Shown: positions 7,075-13,899, counted from the stretch's first letter. The stretch is DNA of 13,899 bases from Chloroflexota bacterium (GCA_025924845.1 JAICHN010000089.1:1-13899); one strand, 5' to 3'. Made by a program: numbers and translations. The notes: generated from the letters alone by a model not told the origin.

Positions 7075-7884
7075 ATGAAGGTTCATATCATCAGTGATAT
7101 GGAAGGTGTCTCAGGTATCGTCAAGTGGGAGCAGACCACGGGCGATCATCCGATGTACGAGGAGGGACGCAAACTCTATACCGAGGAGATTAACGCCGCG
7201 GTGCGCGGCGCGCGCGCCGGGGGCGCCGACGAGATCGTCGTCATGGATTGTCACGGGGCGGGCGGCCCCTGGAGCTTCAATTCACTGGTGCCCGAATTGC
7301 TCGATCCGGGCTGCGAGTTTGTCGTGCAGGGGGAATGGACCGAATACACTGCCTTCCTGGAGCAGGGTTGTGACGCCGCCCTCTTTGTCGGTATGCACGC
7401 GCGGGCCGGCAGCCCTCACGGTGTCATGAACCACACCGTATCCGGGCAGGCATGGCAGAATCTATGGTTCAACGGCACCCTGGTCGGGGAAACCGGGATC
7501 AACGCCGCCCTGTGCGGCACCTGGGGCTGCCCGGTGCTGCTCGTGACCGGCGACGATGTCACCTGCCGGGAGGCCGCCGATCTGCTCGGCTCCGGCCTGA
7601 CTACCGTGGCGGTAAAGCAGGGACTTGGTCGATTCAGCGCGCGCCAGATCCCGCCCGTACGCGCCCGCCAAATGATTGAAGACGGCGCCCACGCCGCCCT
7701 ACGCGACCTCAAGGCGGTCGCCCCTTACAATCCCGGCAAGCCGGCTGAGATCGTGGTGGAGTTTACCCGCACCGAAGCGTTCGACGAGTATCGGCGCCGG
7801 CCTGGGACCGAGGTGACCGGTGACCGTACCCTGACCACGCGGGCCGACGATTGGTGGACGGCGTGGCGGCGGTTCTTCAGTTAA
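7075..7884 (+). CDS. dppA: D-aminopeptidase, DppA/M55 family
   Basis: A zinc peptidase of 269 residues, matching the usual family length of about 270. The metal and catalytic residues known from Bacillus subtilis DppA can be placed: SDMEG (Asp8, Glu10), DCHG (His60), GMHAR (His108), NHTVSG with the catalytic His120, and GETGIN (Glu139). The family removes N-terminal D-amino acids from peptides such as D-Ala-D-Ala and forms a ring-shaped decamer in the cytoplasm. A likely role is recovery of D-amino acids from wall peptides. The Shine-Dalgarno GGAAGGAG lies just before the ATG. The Bacillus gene sits in a dipeptide ABC transporter operon, but no such transporter genes follow here. The next gene is a nuclease, 107 bp downstream. 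All key residues are intact. Confidence 0.94.
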   Translation: MKVHIISDMEGVSGIVKWEQTTGDHPMYEEGRKLYTEEINAAVRGARAGGADEIVVMDCHGAGGPWSFNSLVPELLDPGCEFVVQGEWTEYTAFLEQGCDAALFVGMHARAGSPHGVMNHTVSGQAWQNLWFNGTLVGETGINAALCGTWGCPVLLVTGDDVTCREAADLLGSGLTTVAVKQGLGRFSARQIPPVRARQMIEDGAHAALRDLKAVAPYNPGKPAEIVVEFTRTEAFDEYRRRPGTEVTGDRTLTTRADDWWTAWRRFFS

Positions 7885-7991
7885 GGCGCGTTCCGGCTCG
7901 TCGCCTGAGCTTGGGACTCGGCAGGCAGTATCCTGGAAGGCATCCGGAATTGGGGCGGGCCGGGCATTACGGTTAGGAACGGAGGCGGCGC

Positions 7992-8843
7992 ATGAGTGAG
8001 GAACGGCTTCTGCTGATCGACGGACACCACCTTTTTCATCGCACCTACAACGCGCTGCCTCGCAGCATCGTGGGCCGTGATGGGGCGCCGATTCAGGGTG
8101 TCTACGGCTTCGCGGGCGCCTTCCTGCGCCTGATCCGCCGTTTCGAGCCCACCCATGTCGTGGTGCCCTTTGATCCGCCCGAACCGCCGTTCCGCCGCGC
8201 CCTCTATCCGGACTATCGAACCGGGCGGCCACGCGGCACGGCAGAGGAGGTAGCGAATTTCGACGCCCAGGTAGCCCAGGTGTTGCACGTGCTGGACCAT
8301 CTGGGCGTCGCGCACCCCATGCCCACCGGCTACGAGGCGGACGACGCGATCGGCACGCTGGCCTCGCGAGCGGCGGCACATGGGATACCGACCACGATTG
8401 TCTCGGGTGACCGCGACCTGCTCCAATTGGTCGGGCCCCAGGTCGAACTCTTTATGCCGAAGGGCCAGGAAGGCGAGACCTGGACACCCGCTATGATCGA
8501 GGAGCGATGGGGCGTGCAGCCCCACCAATTCACCGATCTCAAGGCGCTGATCGGCGACACCTCGGACAATATCCCCGGCGTGCCGGGCATAGGACCACGC
8601 ACCGCCGCCTCGCTGTTGGCCCGCCATGGCGACCTCGACACTCTCTATGGCGCCCTACCCTGCTTGCCGCCACGGCAGGCCGCCGTGCTGGAGGAGCATC
8701 GCGAGCGCGTGTGGCTCAACCGCCGGCTTGTCACTATCGTCGCGACCCTGGACCTACCCACCGACCTGGAACGGTATCGCTGGTCATTGGAAGAGGCCTG
8801 GACGGCAAGCACACTGCTGGCCGCGACCGGATTGCGGGGCTGA
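7992..8843 (+). CDS. Stand-alone 5'-3' exonuclease (Pol I N-domain/FEN type)
   Basis: A 283-residue protein equal to the 5' nuclease domain of DNA polymerase I but with no polymerase attached. Such enzymes trim 5' flaps and RNA primers using two divalent metals. Visible landmarks are Asp10 in LLIDGHH, FDPP near 60-63 followed by FRRALYPDYRTGRP, YEADDAIG (Glu115, Asp117, Asp118), SGDRDLLQL (Asp140, Asp142), and GDTSDNIPG (Asp189, Asp192) running into the helix-hairpin-helix GVPGIGPRTAASLL. The acidic metal ligands all appear present, so it should be active. The usual YKANR motif of the helical arch is YRTGR here. The ATG has GGAGG 6 nt upstream. The protein ends soon after the nuclease domain, before any proofreading or polymerase region would begin. 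Alternatives are an ExoIX/Xni-type paralogue. Confidence 0.93.
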   Translation: MSEERLLLIDGHHLFHRTYNALPRSIVGRDGAPIQGVYGFAGAFLRLIRRFEPTHVVVPFDPPEPPFRRALYPDYRTGRPRGTAEEVANFDAQVAQVLHVLDHLGVAHPMPTGYEADDAIGTLASRAAAHGIPTTIVSGDRDLLQLVGPQVELFMPKGQEGETWTPAMIEERWGVQPHQFTDLKALIGDTSDNIPGVPGIGPRTAASLLARHGDLDTLYGALPCLPPRQAAVLEEHRERVWLNRRLVTIVATLDLPTDLERYRWSLEEAWTASTLLAATGLRG

Positions 8844-8865
8844 GGGCACCTCGCAATCCGGTCGC
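8823..8865. terminator. Perfect inverted repeat between convergent genes, likely bidirectional terminator
   Basis: GCGACCGGATTGCG (8823-8836) and its exact reverse complement (8852-8865) form a 14-bp stem. The stem can extend by three more pairs, one of them G-T, leaving a loop of about 9 nt. The left arm lies in the last codons of the exonuclease gene and the stop codon lies in the loop; the minus-strand gene ends at 8873. No T-tract is seen on either side, so release may depend on stem strength or Rho. The position fits termination in both directions. Confidence 0.7.
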
Positions 8866-8872
8866 CCAACGA

Positions 8873-9934
8873 TCAGGAGGCTACAGGTAGTCCCTCGTGC
8901 CGGTAGCGCAACAGGGCGCCAACTCCGCCCAAATGCTGGAACGATTCATGGTCCCGCACCACCTCCACGTCCGCATCGGAGGTGGTGGCCAACCGAACCA
9001 ACTCGGCACGCTCCTCCTCGTCGATTGACGGCTCAGACGTAAGGAGCAGCACATCCCCCTGCCCGTGCCGCAGGGCCCACACGGTAGGCTCCAGGCCGAC
9101 CACGCCCAGCCCACTCACCCGCACGCTATCGATCAACTGGTCGGCGAGCGACCGGCTTTCCTCGGCCTCCGCCCTTTCCAGGATGGGCGCGATCTCCTCT
9201 TCGATCTCCGTGCGGGGGGCGAGAATGTCGATTCGCCTCACATCCTCCAGCATGTCCGAAATCCGGGGTGAGAGCGCTTCACGCAGGAACGGGATGGCCA
9301 CGGCGTTCCCGGCCAGGATGACGCGCGCGGCTCCTTCTTGATCCACCACGCGCTCGATCTCGGCGGCAACCTCACGTGCCACGTTAGCGCGGTGGCGCGC
9401 GATGTGCCGCTGGTACTGGTTCTGATTCGAGCCGCCGATCGGGTTCTTGCGATAACGCCGGGTCGTGCGATCCACCTCGTCGAGTGAGCCGAGGCGGGTG
9501 ACGAATAGCCGCGCCGTATCCGAGTCTACTACCGCGACCACCGCCGTCTCCTGATCGTCGAGCAGCCGCGCTAGCTGGAATAGATCGGGCAGGGGGCCGG
9601 CGGAGACCTGGTTCTCGAACGGGGCCCCCGTGGTGACGGTCTCGAACAGATCTCGGCCGGCACAGGCAAAGATGGCCAATCCCTGGGCGGCAGTCGGGAA
9701 CTCCTCGGTAATGTAGCGGTTGATGCGCGCGGTGTCCGCCTGGACAGAGTCAAAAGCGGCGCCGCGTGGCCAGAGTGTCCTCTCGATCTGGCGCAGCCGA
9801 TCCTCGAGAATGGTGAGCCCAGCCCGGACAGCCGGGTTTTCCCCGGTTTCCTGTGGCCGCATATCCAGATAGACACTGAGTACGGGCTCCTCGCCCGGCT
9901 CGAACGCCGCCAGTCGTCGCATCATGTCACGCAT
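8873..9934 (-). CDS. Bacterial eRF1/Vms1-like (baeRF-type) protein
   Basis: A 353-residue protein that looks like the bacterial relatives of archaeo-eukaryotic release factor 1 and Vms1/ANKZF1. The N-terminal part (about 15-110) begins PVLSVYLDMRP. The central domain opens AVVAVVDSDTARLFVTRLGS (131-150) and carries YRKNPIGGSNQNQYQRH, with Gly167-Gly168-Ser169-Asn170-Gln171. This is where baeRF proteins have a GWSQ-like loop and eRF1 has GGQ. A basic, helical stretch then leads to RVILAGNAVAIPFLREAL and a C-terminal alpha/beta part with VWALRHGQGDVLLLTSE. In the family the loop glutamine cleaves peptidyl-tRNA, so ribosome rescue is a reasonable hypothesis; it is not shown here. The ATG at 9934 has purine-rich GAGAGGG about 9 nt upstream. 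A long 5' extension to 10075 lacks family resemblance. ATGs at 9925 and 9922 are alternatives. It lies downstream of cls on the same strand. Confidence 0.75.
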   Translation of the reverse strand: MRDMMRRLAAFEPGEEPVLSVYLDMRPQETGENPAVRAGLTILEDRLRQIERTLWPRGAAFDSVQADTARINRYITEEFPTAAQGLAIFACAGRDLFETVTTGAPFENQVSAGPLPDLFQLARLLDDQETAVVAVVDSDTARLFVTRLGSLDEVDRTTRRYRKNPIGGSNQNQYQRHIARHRANVAREVAAEIERVVDQEGAARVILAGNAVAIPFLREALSPRISDMLEDVRRIDILAPRTEIEEEIAPILERAEAEESRSLADQLIDSVRVSGLGVVGLEPTVWALRHGQGDVLLLTSEPSIDEEERAELVRLATTSDADVEVVRDHESFQHLGGVGALLRYRHEGLPVAS

Positions 9935-9992
9935 GTCTCGAAACCCTCTCTCCTTGCTACCATCCAGACCGCGAATCACCAAGTCGATCTCA

Positions 9993-10012
9993 ACCCATCG
10001 CCGGCGATGGGT
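9993..10012. promoter_or_regulatory. Perfect 20-bp palindrome upstream of the eRF1-like gene
   Basis: ACCCATCGCCGGCGATGGGT reads the same on both strands with no mismatch and no spacer. It lies 58 bp before the eRF1-like start and about 100 bp after the cls stop. It could be an operator for a dimeric regulator, or in RNA an 8-bp stem with a CCGG loop acting as a terminator or processing site. A smaller hairpin (GCCGG/CCGGC, 10036-10050) lies next to it. There is no coding in this 180-bp gap. Confidence 0.5.
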
Positions 10013-10094
10013 AATCGGCTGTATGGCGTAGCGGCGCCGGCAAACCCGGCTAGTCCAGTTCCTACCGTAGAGCACGTGGATGAGACAGGGATGA

Positions 10095-10107
10095 GGGTTC
10101 CCAACCC
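10095..10107 (-). terminator. Small hairpin after cls
   Basis: GGGTT and AACCC are inverted around 3 nt, starting 8 bp past the cls stop on the minus strand. The stem is short and no T-run follows, so at best it is a weak terminator. Read-through into the eRF1-like gene is likely. Confidence 0.25.
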
Positions 10108-10114
10108 GTATCCG

Positions 10115-11347
10115 CTACAACAGCGGACGGATTGGGGTAACGATGGTTTCTTCGATCTTCTGCCTCAGCGAGCGGCGGCGCCACTGCTTCAGGGTTAATT
10201 CGCGGCACTTAGTGGCGTCATCGGCGAAGATTGCCTCCATATGGGCGGCTAGTTCCTCGTCGTAGATCTCCACGTTTACCTCGAAGTTGCCGACCAGACT
10301 CAGGCGGTCCAGATTCGCCGTCCCAATGGTCGACCAGATGCCGTCGATCGTGGCGGTCTTCGCGTGTACCATGGCCCCTTGATAGAGCAGCAACCTGATC
10401 CCCCCCGCCAGGCATTGGTCGTATCTGCTCCGTGCCAACCAATCGGACAGCAGATGGTTCGAACGGGCCGGCATCAAGAGGCGCACGTCGACACCGCGCT
10501 GTACCGCCTGCAGCAGGCCACCCAGGATAATCCGATCCGGCACGAAATAGGCATGGGTGAGGTAGATATGGTGGCTTGCCCGGTCGATCGCCTCCAGGTA
10601 CATGGTGCGGATAGGGAAGATAAGTAGCTGGGGATCGTTGCGATGCACGTTGATCCGCGGATCCCAGACGCGACGACGATGGGGCGGGAGCACGGGCAAG
10701 CCGCCGGTGCGGTGCGCGTTCCAGAAATCGACGAATACATTCTCCAGTTCGTAGGCATGTGGACCGGAGACGCGCAGGTGGGTATCCCGCCACTCCGTGG
10801 CATAGGCGGCGCCGATGTTGTAGCCGCCGACAAACGCGGTCTCGCCGTCCACGACCAGGATCTTGCGGTGATCGCGCGCGTAACTACTGATATGCAGTGG
10901 GTGAATGGGCCACGGCACAATGGGGTACTCCAACACGTGCAGCGAAGGGGGAAAGCGCTTGAACCGGCGTGGAACGACGAGATTGGCGAACCCATCGAAA
11001 ATGATGTATACCTCGACACCGCGCGCGGCCGCCTGCTCCAACTCGTGTTTGAAGCGTCGGCCGACGGTGTCGTCCTTCCAGATAAAGGTTTCGAGCAGGA
11101 TTCGCTTTCGGGCGCCACGAATCATATGCAGCATCGCCGTGTACAGGTCCTCGCCGTAGGTAAAGACCTGTAAGGCGGAGTCGCCGACCGGGATCGATTG
11201 GGGCCGTGAGGTGGGGAAACGGCCCTGCACCAGGCGCCGTTTGCGCGTGGCATCGGCCACGAACATGGCGCCGATCAGAGAGACGACCACCGCCAGGCAG
11301 GCAAACACGCACTTGAGCACAAGGCGACGGATCCGCCTGCCGTTCAT
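10115..11347 (-). CDS. cls: Cardiolipin synthase-like phospholipase D family protein
   Basis: A 410-residue protein with one N-terminal membrane helix (about 9-31) after a basic start, then two phospholipase D domains. The first HKD motif is DHRKILVVDG (His160, Lys162, Asp167) followed by FVGGYNIGAAY. The second is MVHAKTATIDG (His328, Lys330, Asp335) followed by IGTANLDRLSLVGNFEVN. The GGYNIG and NLD-x-x-S-x-x-x-NFEVN contexts match bacterial cardiolipin synthases, which join two phosphatidylglycerols to make cardiolipin and release glycerol at the membrane. Classical Cls has two helices and about 480 residues, so this is a shorter form. The ATG at 11347 has GGAG 9 nt upstream; an in-frame start at 11410 would add 21 residues that lack family character. 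Another phosphatidyl transfer or a nuclease role is possible but less likely. Confidence 0.88.
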   Translation of the reverse strand: MNGRRIRRLVLKCVFACLAVVVSLIGAMFVADATRKRRLVQGRFPTSRPQSIPVGDSALQVFTYGEDLYTAMLHMIRGARKRILLETFIWKDDTVGRRFKHELEQAAARGVEVYIIFDGFANLVVPRRFKRFPPSLHVLEYPIVPWPIHPLHISSYARDHRKILVVDGETAFVGGYNIGAAYATEWRDTHLRVSGPHAYELENVFVDFWNAHRTGGLPVLPPHRRRVWDPRINVHRNDPQLLIFPIRTMYLEAIDRASHHIYLTHAYFVPDRIILGGLLQAVQRGVDVRLLMPARSNHLLSDWLARSRYDQCLAGGIRLLLYQGAMVHAKTATIDGIWSTIGTANLDRLSLVGNFEVNVEIYDEELAAHMEAIFADDATKCRELTLKQWRRRSLRQKIEETIVTPIRPLL

Positions 11348-11674
11348 AGTCGCACTCTCCAAGCGGGTCGGCGTGGGCGCCTCGGGCGGCCAGGCCGTGT
11401 ACCTTTCCACCCAAGATCCAAACCGCGATCGTGTCTTGTGCTTTCACCGCGACAGCGAACTAAGTGACTGCTTAGCAGGCCACTCTCTATCATGATAGTG
11501 GGTGTGCCATACCCCTGCCGCCGCGAAATCGTCACCATCCTGGAATTGCGGTCGGGTGCCGCGCGAGTGACCTATGGCCCGTATTGACCCTGTCTTTTGG
11601 CCCTGTGACCACGCTAGGCACTGGGCTACTCTGGACTGACGGCGGTTGAGGGAGTTGACGCACGGAGGATATCT
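11348..11674. promoter_or_regulatory. Divergent regulatory gap between cls and narK
   Basis: This 327-bp gap must hold the promoters of cls and of narK-narG. It contains an odd palindrome CGGCC-A-GGCCG (11387-11397), an inverted repeat CTAAG-6-CTTAG (11460-11475) and the CTATCATGATAG dyad (11481-11504 with its outer pairs). No FNR-type site (TTGAT-N4-ATCAA) was found. A weak GTGACC-16-TACTCT pair lies about 11606-11633, reading toward narK. The narK binding site GGAGGA is at 11664-11669. No coding sequence is supported here. Confidence 0.5.
11481..11504. promoter_or_regulatory. 24-bp imperfect dyad, operator-like
   Basis: The core CTATCATGATAG (11487-11498) is a perfect 12-bp palindrome. The flanks add matching pairs at one inner and three outer positions (CAC...GTG), giving 16 of 18 or more positions in register over 24 bp. 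It lies mid-gap, 134 bp before the cls start and 171 bp before the narK start. Size and symmetry suit a dimeric repressor or activator; the protein is not identifiable from this window. Confidence 0.45.
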
Positions 11675-12850
11675 ATGCGTAACCGGCAGCTATTTCTGGT
11701 GACGATGGGCTTCGCCATTTCGTTTTCCATCTGGGGACTGATCTCCGGGCTGGCGCCGCGTTTCAAGGAGTTGTATGGGCTTTCCGACATCCAGTCGTCC
11801 ATCGCCGTGGCCGTGCCGATCATCCTGGGATCGCTGTTTCGTATTCCCATGGGCATCCTGGCCGACCGCTATGGGGGACGACTGGTGCTCAGCGCCCTTC
11901 TGGCCTTTGCCGTCATCCCGGCCGGTGCTATCGCGCTAATCCACTCCTACGTTGCCCTGCTGATCGGCGGTTTCTTTCTGGGCCTGGCCGGTTCCAGTTT
12001 CGCGGTGGGAGTGTCATTTACCAACAAGTGGTTCGAACCGGAGCGGCAAGGGTTGGCGCTGGGCCTGTTCGGTGTCGGCACCATCGGCCAGTCAGTCGCC
12101 GTTTTTGTAGGACCGCGGCTCGCCAATGCCCTCTCCTGGGAGGCGGTGTTCTGGATCTTCGGCCTGGCGGGCCTGGCCTGGGCTGCCGTATTCCGGGTAT
12201 GGGGCCGTGACGCGGGCGCCGGCCGCCCAACCTCGCTCCGCCACCTCGGCCATGTCTTCCTTCACGAGCGCCTGTGCTGGGTACTCGCTTTCTTCTACTT
12301 CATCACATTCGGCGGTTTCGTGGCCCTGGGAGTCTATCTTCCCACGCTGCTCAAGAACCACTTCGGCCTGAGCCTGGAGGATGCCGGCCTGCGCACTGCG
12401 GGCTTCGTGCTGCTGGCTACCCTCATGCGCCCGGTCGGCGGTTGGTTGGCCGATCGGGTGGGCGGCGCCCGCCTCCTGGCAGGCGTCTTCATCCTGGTCG
12501 CCGGCCTGGCCCTGCTGCTCACCTCGTCCGACCTGAGCATCTTTCGGATCGGCGCCCTTGGTGTCGCGGCGGTATTGGGCCTGGGCAGCGGCGCCGTCTT
12601 CAAGTTGGTGCCCGAGCATTTTCCCGGCGAGGTGGGCGCGGTGACCGGCCTGGTGGGCGCGATCGGCGGCCTGGGCGGCTTCTTTCCGCCGATTGTGCTG
12701 GGCGTTCTGAAGGAGACAACCGGACGGTACACGATCGGCTTCCTGCTGCTGGCGCTCTTCGCGCTGGCCGCCCTGGTCGTGGATCTCATAGTATTCTTGC
12801 GCCATGCACCTGTAGCCGGCGAGCATAGGGTGCCGGCTTATCGACAGTAA
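11675..12850 (+). CDS. narK: Nitrate/nitrite transporter, NarK family (MFS)
   Basis: A 391-residue MFS protein with 12 predicted membrane segments, moving nitrate and/or nitrite across the cytoplasmic membrane. The two substrate-binding arginines of the NarK family appear as Arg56 in LFRIPMGILADRYGGR and Arg252 in LMRPVGGWLADRVGG. The region GLAGSSFAVGVSFTNKWFEP followed by RQGLALGLFGVGTIGQS matches the nitrate signature, although the typical asparagine in GNxG is threonine here. The second signature region near 320-350 is glycine rich (VTGLVGAIGGLGGFFPP). The ATG has GGAGGA 5 nt upstream. Ten base pairs separate it from narG, so the two form one operon. The protein is a single unit, not the NarK1-NarK2 fusion seen in some bacteria. 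Whether it imports nitrate or exchanges nitrate for nitrite cannot be decided by eye. Confidence 0.94.
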   Translation: MRNRQLFLVTMGFAISFSIWGLISGLAPRFKELYGLSDIQSSIAVAVPIILGSLFRIPMGILADRYGGRLVLSALLAFAVIPAGAIALIHSYVALLIGGFFLGLAGSSFAVGVSFTNKWFEPERQGLALGLFGVGTIGQSVAVFVGPRLANALSWEAVFWIFGLAGLAWAAVFRVWGRDAGAGRPTSLRHLGHVFLHERLCWVLAFFYFITFGGFVALGVYLPTLLKNHFGLSLEDAGLRTAGFVLLATLMRPVGGWLADRVGGARLLAGVFILVAGLALLLTSSDLSIFRIGALGVAAVLGLGSGAVFKLVPEHFPGEVGAVTGLVGAIGGLGGFFPPIVLGVLKETTGRYTIGFLLLALFALAALVVDLIVFLRHAPVAGEHRVPAYRQ

Positions 12851-12860
12851 GGAGGACTTG

Positions 12861-13899
12861 ATGGCTGATGGAAAGAGCCCGTTGCTCCAGGTACATGAAT
12901 TTTTCCGGCAAGGCCCGGTCTCGGCCGAGGGCTGGAGCCAACTGGTGGCCAAGGATCGCGACTGGGAATCTTCATACCGCGACCGCTGGCAGCACGATAA
13001 GATCGTCCGCTCGACGCACGGGGTCAATTGCACCGGTTCCTGCTCATGGAAGGTGTATGTCAAGGACGGCCTGATCACCTGGGAAAGCCAGCAAACCGAC
13101 TATCCTTCGGTCGGACCCGATATGCCCGAGTATGAGCCGCGCGGTTGCCCGCGCGGCGCCTCGTTCTCCTGGTATACCTATTCTCCCCTGCGCGTAAAGT
13201 ATCCTTACGTGCGCGGCAGTCTCCTTGAAATGTATCGAGAGGCGCTGGCCCAGGCAGGAGATCCGGTGAGCGCCTGGGCGATGATTGTCGAGGATCCGGC
13301 GAAGGCGCGCCTGTATAAGTCACAACGGGGCAAAGGCGGCTTCGTCCGTTCCACCTGGGACGAGACGACCGAGATCATCGCCGCCGCGCACGTCTACACG
13401 ATCGAGCGGTACGGACCGGATCGGGTGGTCGGTTTCTCCCCAATCCCAGCCATGTCCCAGGTGTCGTATTCGGCCGGCACCCGCTTCCTCTCCTTGATCG
13501 GCGGCGTGATCCTCAGCTTCTATGACTGGTATGCCGATCTGCCGCCCGCCTCGCCCCAGGTGTGGGGCGACCAAACTGACGTGCCGGAATCGGGCGACTG
13601 GTGGAATGCGAGCTACTTGATTATTTGGGGTACGAACCTGCCGATCACCCGTACCCCGGACGCTCACTTCATGACCGAAGCGCGCTACCGGGGCCAGAAG
13701 GTGGTGGTGGTCTCGCCCGACTACTCGGACCACACTAAGTTCGCCGATCACTGGCTGCCCGCTCAACCGGGGACCGATGGGGCGCTGGCCATGGCCATGG
13801 GCCATGTGATCCTCAAGGAGTTTTACGTCGATCGCCAGGTTCCGTACTTCCAGGAGTACGCCTGTACCTACACCGACCTCCCCTGCCTGGTTACCCTGC
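12861..13899 (+). CDS. narG: NarG-type molybdenum nitrate reductase / nitrite oxidoreductase alpha subunit (5' part)
   Basis: The first 346 codons of a large catalytic subunit (family about 1200 residues), running off the window end with no interruption. It holds the bis-MGD molybdenum cofactor and the FS0 iron-sulfur cluster and interconverts nitrate and nitrite with a NarH-type electron subunit. FS0 ligands are visible as His53, Cys57 and Cys61 in HGVNCTGSCSW, and Cys96 in GCPRGASFSW. Asp222 in FYDWYADLPPASPQ equals the molybdenum-binding Asp222 of E. coli NarG. DVPESGDWWN and TRTPDAHF are also typical. There is no Tat signal, so a cytoplasm-facing enzyme is expected. GGAGGA (12851-12856) directly follows the narK stop. 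NarG and NarG-type NxrA of nitrite oxidisers are so alike that this part cannot separate them. Confidence 0.95.
   Translation, partial: MADGKSPLLQVHEFFRQGPVSAEGWSQLVAKDRDWESSYRDRWQHDKIVRSTHGVNCTGSCSWKVYVKDGLITWESQQTDYPSVGPDMPEYEPRGCPRGASFSWYTYSPLRVKYPYVRGSLLEMYREALAQAGDPVSAWAMIVEDPAKARLYKSQRGKGGFVRSTWDETTEIIAAAHVYTIERYGPDRVVGFSPIPAMSQVSYSAGTRFLSLIGGVILSFYDWYADLPPASPQVWGDQTDVPESGDWWNASYLIIWGTNLPITRTPDAHFMTEARYRGQKVVVVSPDYSDHTKFADHWLPAQPGTDGALAMAMGHVILKEFYVDRQVPYFQEYACTYTDLPCLVTL

Noticed and set aside
7699..8627. Overlapping minus-strand frames opposite dppA and the exonuclease
   Set aside because: Both plus-strand genes have complete catalytic motifs and good RBSs; the reverse frames have neither.
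11510..11516. TACCCCT, a match to the NarL heptamer consensus
   Set aside because: Only one copy was found, and the consensus is degenerate and described for gamma-proteobacteria. A match by chance in 327 bp is likely.
11654..11659. TTGACG, a -35-like hexamer before narK
   Set aside because: It is so close to the ATG that transcription would start inside the gene.
12092..13078. Long open frame on the minus strand across narK and narG
   Set aside because: It spans two firmly identified genes and their shared RBS. Its protein is Gln/Arg/Ala-rich with no motif, typical of a GC-rich antisense frame.

Overview
This is a GC-rich bacterial window with 11 supported protein genes, plus one six-codon leader reading frame. 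Coding covers nearly everything, and the genes run in short directional groups. Gene content, high GC and a TTG start backed by a good Shine-Dalgarno suggest an environmental aerobic or nitrogen-cycling bacterium. A Chloroflexi/Thermomicrobia relative such as Sphaerobacter or Nitrolancea is a reasonable guess. That guess is inference from gene content, not shown by the sequence. No tRNA, rRNA, CRISPR array, insertion sequence or phage gene was seen.

Left group (1-4437, + strand): the end of ribonuclease HII (rnhB) overlaps by 4 bp an intramembrane CPBP/CAAX-type protease. A large alpha/beta hydrolase follows, with a PRC-barrel-like N-terminus and two long acidic low-complexity segments. After a gap holding a stem-loop comes a cation diffusion facilitator with an unusually long cytoplasmic tail of three ferredoxin-like modules. 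Middle group (4438-6856): an MFS efflux-type transporter is preceded by a six-codon reading frame with its own strong ribosome binding site. The frame's stop codon overlaps the transporter start. The transporter converges, with an 18-bp overlap, on a minus-strand family-4 glycosyltransferase.

Next (7075-8843, + strand) are a zinc D-aminopeptidase of the DppA/M55 family and a free-standing 5'-3' exonuclease of the Pol I N-terminal (FEN) type. A perfect 14-bp inverted repeat closes this group and faces the convergent minus-strand pair. That pair (8873-11347) is a cardiolipin synthase-like phospholipase D protein followed by a bacterial eRF1/Vms1-like protein with a Gly-Gly-Ser-Asn-Gln loop. A perfect 20-bp palindrome lies between the two.

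The right edge (11675-13899, + strand) is the start of a nitrate/nitrite operon: a NarK-type transporter, then after 10 bp the first 346 codons of a NarG-type molybdenum catalytic subunit. The subunit could be a respiratory nitrate reductase or the closely related NarG-type nitrite oxidoreductase (NxrA). The 327-bp divergent gap before narK carries two neighbouring dyad symmetries that look like regulator sites. The strongest leads for something new are the eRF1-like protein, the coupled leader of the MFS gene, the acidic-segment hydrolase and the three-module cation transporter. None of them amounts to a demonstrable multi-gene defence or biosynthetic system.
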